Positions 60,652-64,000 of a stretch of 64,000 nucleotides of DNA are shown one piece after another. The notes beneath the pieces are model-generated. The model searched no databases. It saw only the letters and a list, made by a program, of their open reading frames with translations, and was not told the DNA's origin. Each line of letters starts with the position of its first letter. Positions within the stretch are counted from its first letter, which is position 1. Source of the stretch: Epiperipatus broadwayi (taxonomy: Eukaryota > Onychophora > Udeonychophora > Euonychophora > Peripatidae). A program made the position numbers and the translations under genes. The DNA is taken from NCBI GenBank assembly GCA_028023455.1, contig JAQFVV010012490.1, positions 4,464,576 to 4,528,575 on the forward strand, given 5' to 3'.

Positions 60652-63226
60652 ATGAAAATGAATATGAAAAGTTTTTTTAAATGGTTTATATATGGTATTA
60701 AGAATAAATTTATTATAAATACTTGTATTCAAGTAATAAATGAATGGATTAAATGTAAATTAAAAGTAGTTAAGAAACAATTGGATATTAAATTTATGAA
60801 GGATTGTTGTTATTATAAAGTAATTCCAAAATTTATTAAATTTAAAGTGTTTAGAAATATTTTTGGAGAAAAATATATGAATATATTGCAAAAAAAAAAT
60901 TGATTGAGAAATATATTAGGATTTTATATAAAGAGAAAGATATTTTATTAAATAAGGTTAAAGAGATATATGAAAAATTAAGAACATTAATAAATTTGAA
61001 AGAAGAAGATATGTTAAGATATTGTTATTTGAATAAAATGAATTATTATAGGAATATAATAAGTGTTAGACAAAATAAAAAATTAACAAAATTAATTTAT
61101 GATAAACAAAAACTTGGTGTATTTAGGAGTGGGAATAATAAAAAAGATTATTTTAATAATAAGTATAATGGATGTGATAATAAAAATAATTTTATAATTA
61201 ATTTAACTGGGATGAAATTTGATAAAAAGGAGAAAGAGATTTTAGAGAAAGGTTTAAAGTATATTCCTGTCATAAATAGTAATGTTAATAAAGATATTTT
61301 TGAAATTGAGGCAAAAAATAAATTATTAATTGATAAAATTAGGGAAATTAATAATAATAGCTTAAATATGTATAATGGTTATAAGAAAGATAAAAAATAT
61401 GATATGATGTTGAGAGAGTTTCAATACAAAATGGAAGAGTTGGAATATAATATGATAAGTAATTTGGAGTATAAATATGAAAATGAACATGAAAGGAGAG
61501 TTATTAGTCAAATTAAAAGTAAATATAAAGATATGTTATTTTTGAGAGGAGATAAGACATCTAGTATGGTAATTATGATGAGGAAAGAATATGATGAAAA
61601 AATGAAAAAATTATTGGATGAGGATTGTTTTGAAAGAATTAAAAAGAATGATGGTATAGAAAAAAATAAAATGATTAATAGGATTATAACTGATATGTAT
61701 AATAAAAACTATATTAATAAAGTGGATGTATTTAGGTTAAAAAGAATGGATTTTAAAGATGCAAGTATATATGGGATACCTAAAATACATAAATCTAGGT
61801 ATACCATTAAGACCTATTATTAGTAATGTGGATTCGTATTACGAAAATTTGTCTAAATGGTTATATAATAAAATTTTTAAAAAATATGGTGAAATAAAAA
61901 AAGAAAATAATGTAAATAATTCATATGATTTTGTAAGGACTTTAAAAGTTTTTTTAGAGGGAAATAAGTATAAAAATGTGTTTTTTGCTAAACTTGATAT
62001 ATGTAGTATGTACACGAATATTGTACCACATAAGGCATTTGATATAATATTGAATAGATATATTAAAGATACTAATAAGAGTATAAAAATGGAATGTAAT
62101 CAATTGAATGATATGTTAAATATTTGTTGTAAAGATGTGGTATTTAAATATGATGAAGTATATTATAGACAATGTAAAGGATTGAGTATGGGGAATAGTA
62201 TGAGTGGATTGTTAGCTGCTATATTTATGGATGATTATGAAGATAAATATTTTTGTGTTACAAAATATAAGCCTGTTTTTTGGGTTAGGTATGTTGATGA
62301 TTATTTTTTAGTGTTCAATGGCAATTATAGAAAATCTGAATGTTTTATAAGGTATATTAATTCAATTGATGATGACATTAGTTTTACTATGGAAAAAGAA
62401 AAAAAATAATGTAATTACTTATATGGATGTTATAATAAAAAAAGTTATTAAAAATTGTAAGGTTGATATTGAAACTAGTGTATTCAGAAAAGAAACTTTT
62501 TATGGTTTGTTAAGTAGTTGGGATTCAGACATTGAATATGAACATAAAATTAATATTATTAATAATAGGATAAACAGAGCAATTAATTTATGTTCTGAAG
62601 AAAAATTGTTTATAAAAGAAATTAGTAATATAAAAGAGGAAGGTATAAAAAATAATTATCCAGTTAAAATTATTGATAAATTATGTAATAAAAGAAATAT
62701 TAAAAAAATAATAAAGAAGAGAAACAATGGGAAAGATGTAAATAATTTTATATATAATAGTTACAATGTTTCTAGAGATACTTTTATGAAGATTAAAAAG
62801 ATTATAAAAAGTATAAATAATAAATACAAAGGGGAAAGTAGGTTAATTATTAAACCAGTATATAAAAAGAAATTGAATTTGGGAAATTTAATCAATGATA
62901 CAAAAAATATAGAAACTGACAAAATGAATGGAATATATTTAGTTGAATGTTTAAATTGTAAGAGGGAGGGGGGTAAGGTTTCATATATTGGTACAACTAA
63001 GAATAAATTAAAAACTAGACTTAGACAACATTTGTATGACAAAAATTCAAATATTTACATTCATTGTAAAGGTTTAGGTCATAAAGAATTCAGTATTAAA
63101 ATGTTAGAAAGGGTTAAAAATTACAAGGAAAGGATGGTTAAAGAATTTTTTTATATAAAAAAATATAATCCTACTCTAAATAGAATTAATGGAGTAGATA
63201 AGGAATATAAATTACTGTATAATTAA
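60652..63226 (+). pseudogene. Full-length Penelope-like RT/GIY-YIG gene with three frameshifts
   Basis: First Met at 60652 (MKMNMKSFFKWF). The N-terminal region, Lys/Asn-rich and helical, passes a frameshift in the A run at 60891-60899 and continues to about 61800 (YGIPKIHK). There a second shift separates it from GIPLRPIISNVDSYYENLSK, the start of the RT fingers. RT motifs follow: FFAKLDICSMYTNI, QCKGLSMGNSMSG and RYVDD (near 62288). A third shift lies in an A run at about 62397-62405, where this copy has 8 A and copies 1 and 2 have 7. The frame then runs through the GIY-YIG nuclease to the stop at 63226. Total length fits PLE proteins. Two of the three lesions are in A homopolymers, so sequencing error should be excluded. 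Confidence 0.9.
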
Positions 63227-63637
63227 AATAAATGCTTAATAGGTTTAGGTAAATTGTTAGAAGTTTTTTTGTATAAAAGAGAGAGAGAGAGAGGGGGGGG
63301 GATGTTTAAATTTGTTTTATATTCATTTAAATATATAGTTTAGGAATGTAGTTTTAAGATGGGTTTTAGATAAAATTTAAAGAAAGGGGGAGGTTTTTGG
63401 AAATTAGAGTTGGTATTTAAATTTGTATAGAAAGTTTCTTGGATGATTTTAAGATATATTGTAATTAAACAATGTAAATAAAAAAAAAAAAAGAGTAATA
63501 AAATATAGCAGTGGGAGAAAGCTGTAAGTAAAATATATTTCTATATGTTTAATATGTTTGTTATTATGTTAATGTAAGAGAAAGTTTTTATGTAATTGAA
63601 GTTTATTTGTTGATATGTATTTAATATTGTTGCAGAT

Positions 63638-63681
63638 CCTTGAAAATGACTGTATGAGATAAAACAGTTGAAACGTTGGAG
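63638..63681 (+). other. Hammerhead-like motif, PLE copy 3
   Basis: Identical in layout to 60221-60264, near the 3' end of the full-length unit. Confidence 0.37.
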
Positions 63682-63776
63682 TTTTGTATATTAATGTATA
63701 TATATGTTCAGTATTGAGATAAAAAATAAAGTTTTTGAAAAGAAAAAAGGAGAAGGATTTTTTATTTGTTGATATT

Positions 63777-63790
63777 ATCTATGTTAGTTA
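63777..63790. repeat. Right target site duplication of the compound PLE
   Basis: ATCTATGTTAGTTA, identical to 57021-57034. Confidence 0.9.
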
Positions 63791-64000
63791 GAAATATTTA
63801 TTATCTTATATGATTTAGTATAGTATATGATTTATGTATATTTTGTTTTATTTCATTGCTTTATACAAATGACTGTCTAACTATCAAACTTATTTTTATA
63901 TATATAGTAGCATTTATTTGACTGTTAATATTGAGCTATTACAAAGAAGACTTTAGTTAAATTATTAAATTTCTATTTAAACTTTAATATCAAATTAAAC
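63791..64000. other. AT-rich flank, nothing recognised
   Basis: Resumes the DNA interrupted by the PLE. No gene or repeat is seen. Confidence 0.5.

Larger units (their letters stand above)
60360..63776 (+). mobile_element. PLE copy 3: full-length unit, 3.4 kb
   Basis: Complete unit from ATTGTAGAACATATATAT to TTTGTTGATATT. It includes a 290 bp 5' UTR, a roughly 858-codon reading region (60652-63226) with three frameshifts, and a 550 bp 3' UTR. The 3' end abuts the right target site duplication. Confidence 0.9.
57021..63790 (+). mobile_element. Compound Penelope-like element insertion with 14-bp target site duplication
   Basis: The whole block is flanked by ATCTATGTTAGTTA at 57021-57034 and 63777-63790. 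Inside, in order, lie an inverted 5'-truncated copy (57033-58914, minus), a 5'-truncated plus-strand copy (58911-60359) and a full-length plus-strand unit (60360-63776). The last two are a tandem that gives direct terminal repeats of about 1.45 kb, matching the pseudo-LTR structure known for Penelope elements. The inverted left part is also known in that group. The copies are nearly identical, so the insertion is young. The single flanking duplication indicates that the whole array entered in one event. Confidence 0.9.

Noticed and set aside
1-64000. CRISPR arrays, operons, bacterial ribosome-binding sites
   Set aside because: None present. The repeats are eukaryotic microsatellites, minisatellites and transposable elements, and no spaced direct repeats of CRISPR type were found.

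Overview
This 64 kb window is strongly A+T-rich, packed with microsatellites, and looks like intergenic DNA from an animal, most likely an invertebrate. I found no host gene that I can defend, no tRNA or rRNA gene, no CRISPR array and nothing prokaryotic. Everything recognisable is mobile DNA: Ty3/gypsy-type LTR retrotransposons, several families of long LTR-like repeats, Penelope-like elements (PLEs) of at least three lineages, one non-LTR retrotransposon tail and one nested foldback element. The mix of gypsy, GIY-YIG-bearing PLEs and a LINE with a C-terminal CCHC finger points to a metazoan. An arthropod is a guess from general resemblance, not a demonstrated assignment.

Layout. 1-3979: decayed gypsy element on the minus strand (Gag, protease, RT running off the left edge) with a tRNA-Lys-like primer site at 3961-3979. 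3980-8279: AT-rich DNA with short tandem repeats and a hairpin. 8280-9046: decayed PLE tail. 9115-14160: repeat C1, about 5 kb, noncoding. 14174-17314: repeat B1. 17322-18350: a second PLE lineage, minus strand. 18582-24904: LTR retrotransposon A, minus strand, with a LINE fragment inside its 5' LTR. 24920-29962: repeat C2. 29966 to about 31.7 kb: LTR-like fragment D. 33047-36504: short LTR element E with two matching 1.36 kb LTRs and a 730 bp interior. 38328-41309: nested foldback element. 41731-43957: repeat B2. 43972-47816: repeat F. 47837-48857: C3, internally deleted. 51050-54191: B3. 57021-63790: a young compound Penelope insertion.

Two themes stand out. First, nearly all LTR-like families (A, B, C, E, F) begin TGT or close to it, end near ACA, and sit exactly inside (TA)n tracts. 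Unrelated families share one tract, like beads on a string, which suggests repeated targeting of TA microsatellites. Second, the right end holds a 6.7 kb Penelope insertion bounded by the 14-bp direct repeat ATCTATGTTAGTTA. Inside are an inverted 5'-truncated copy, a head-to-head 5'-truncated copy and a full-length 3.4 kb unit in tandem, all nearly identical. The full-length unit encodes RT plus GIY-YIG endonuclease but carries three frameshifts. A hammerhead-like sequence follows the coding region in these copies and in the unrelated PLE near 9 kb.
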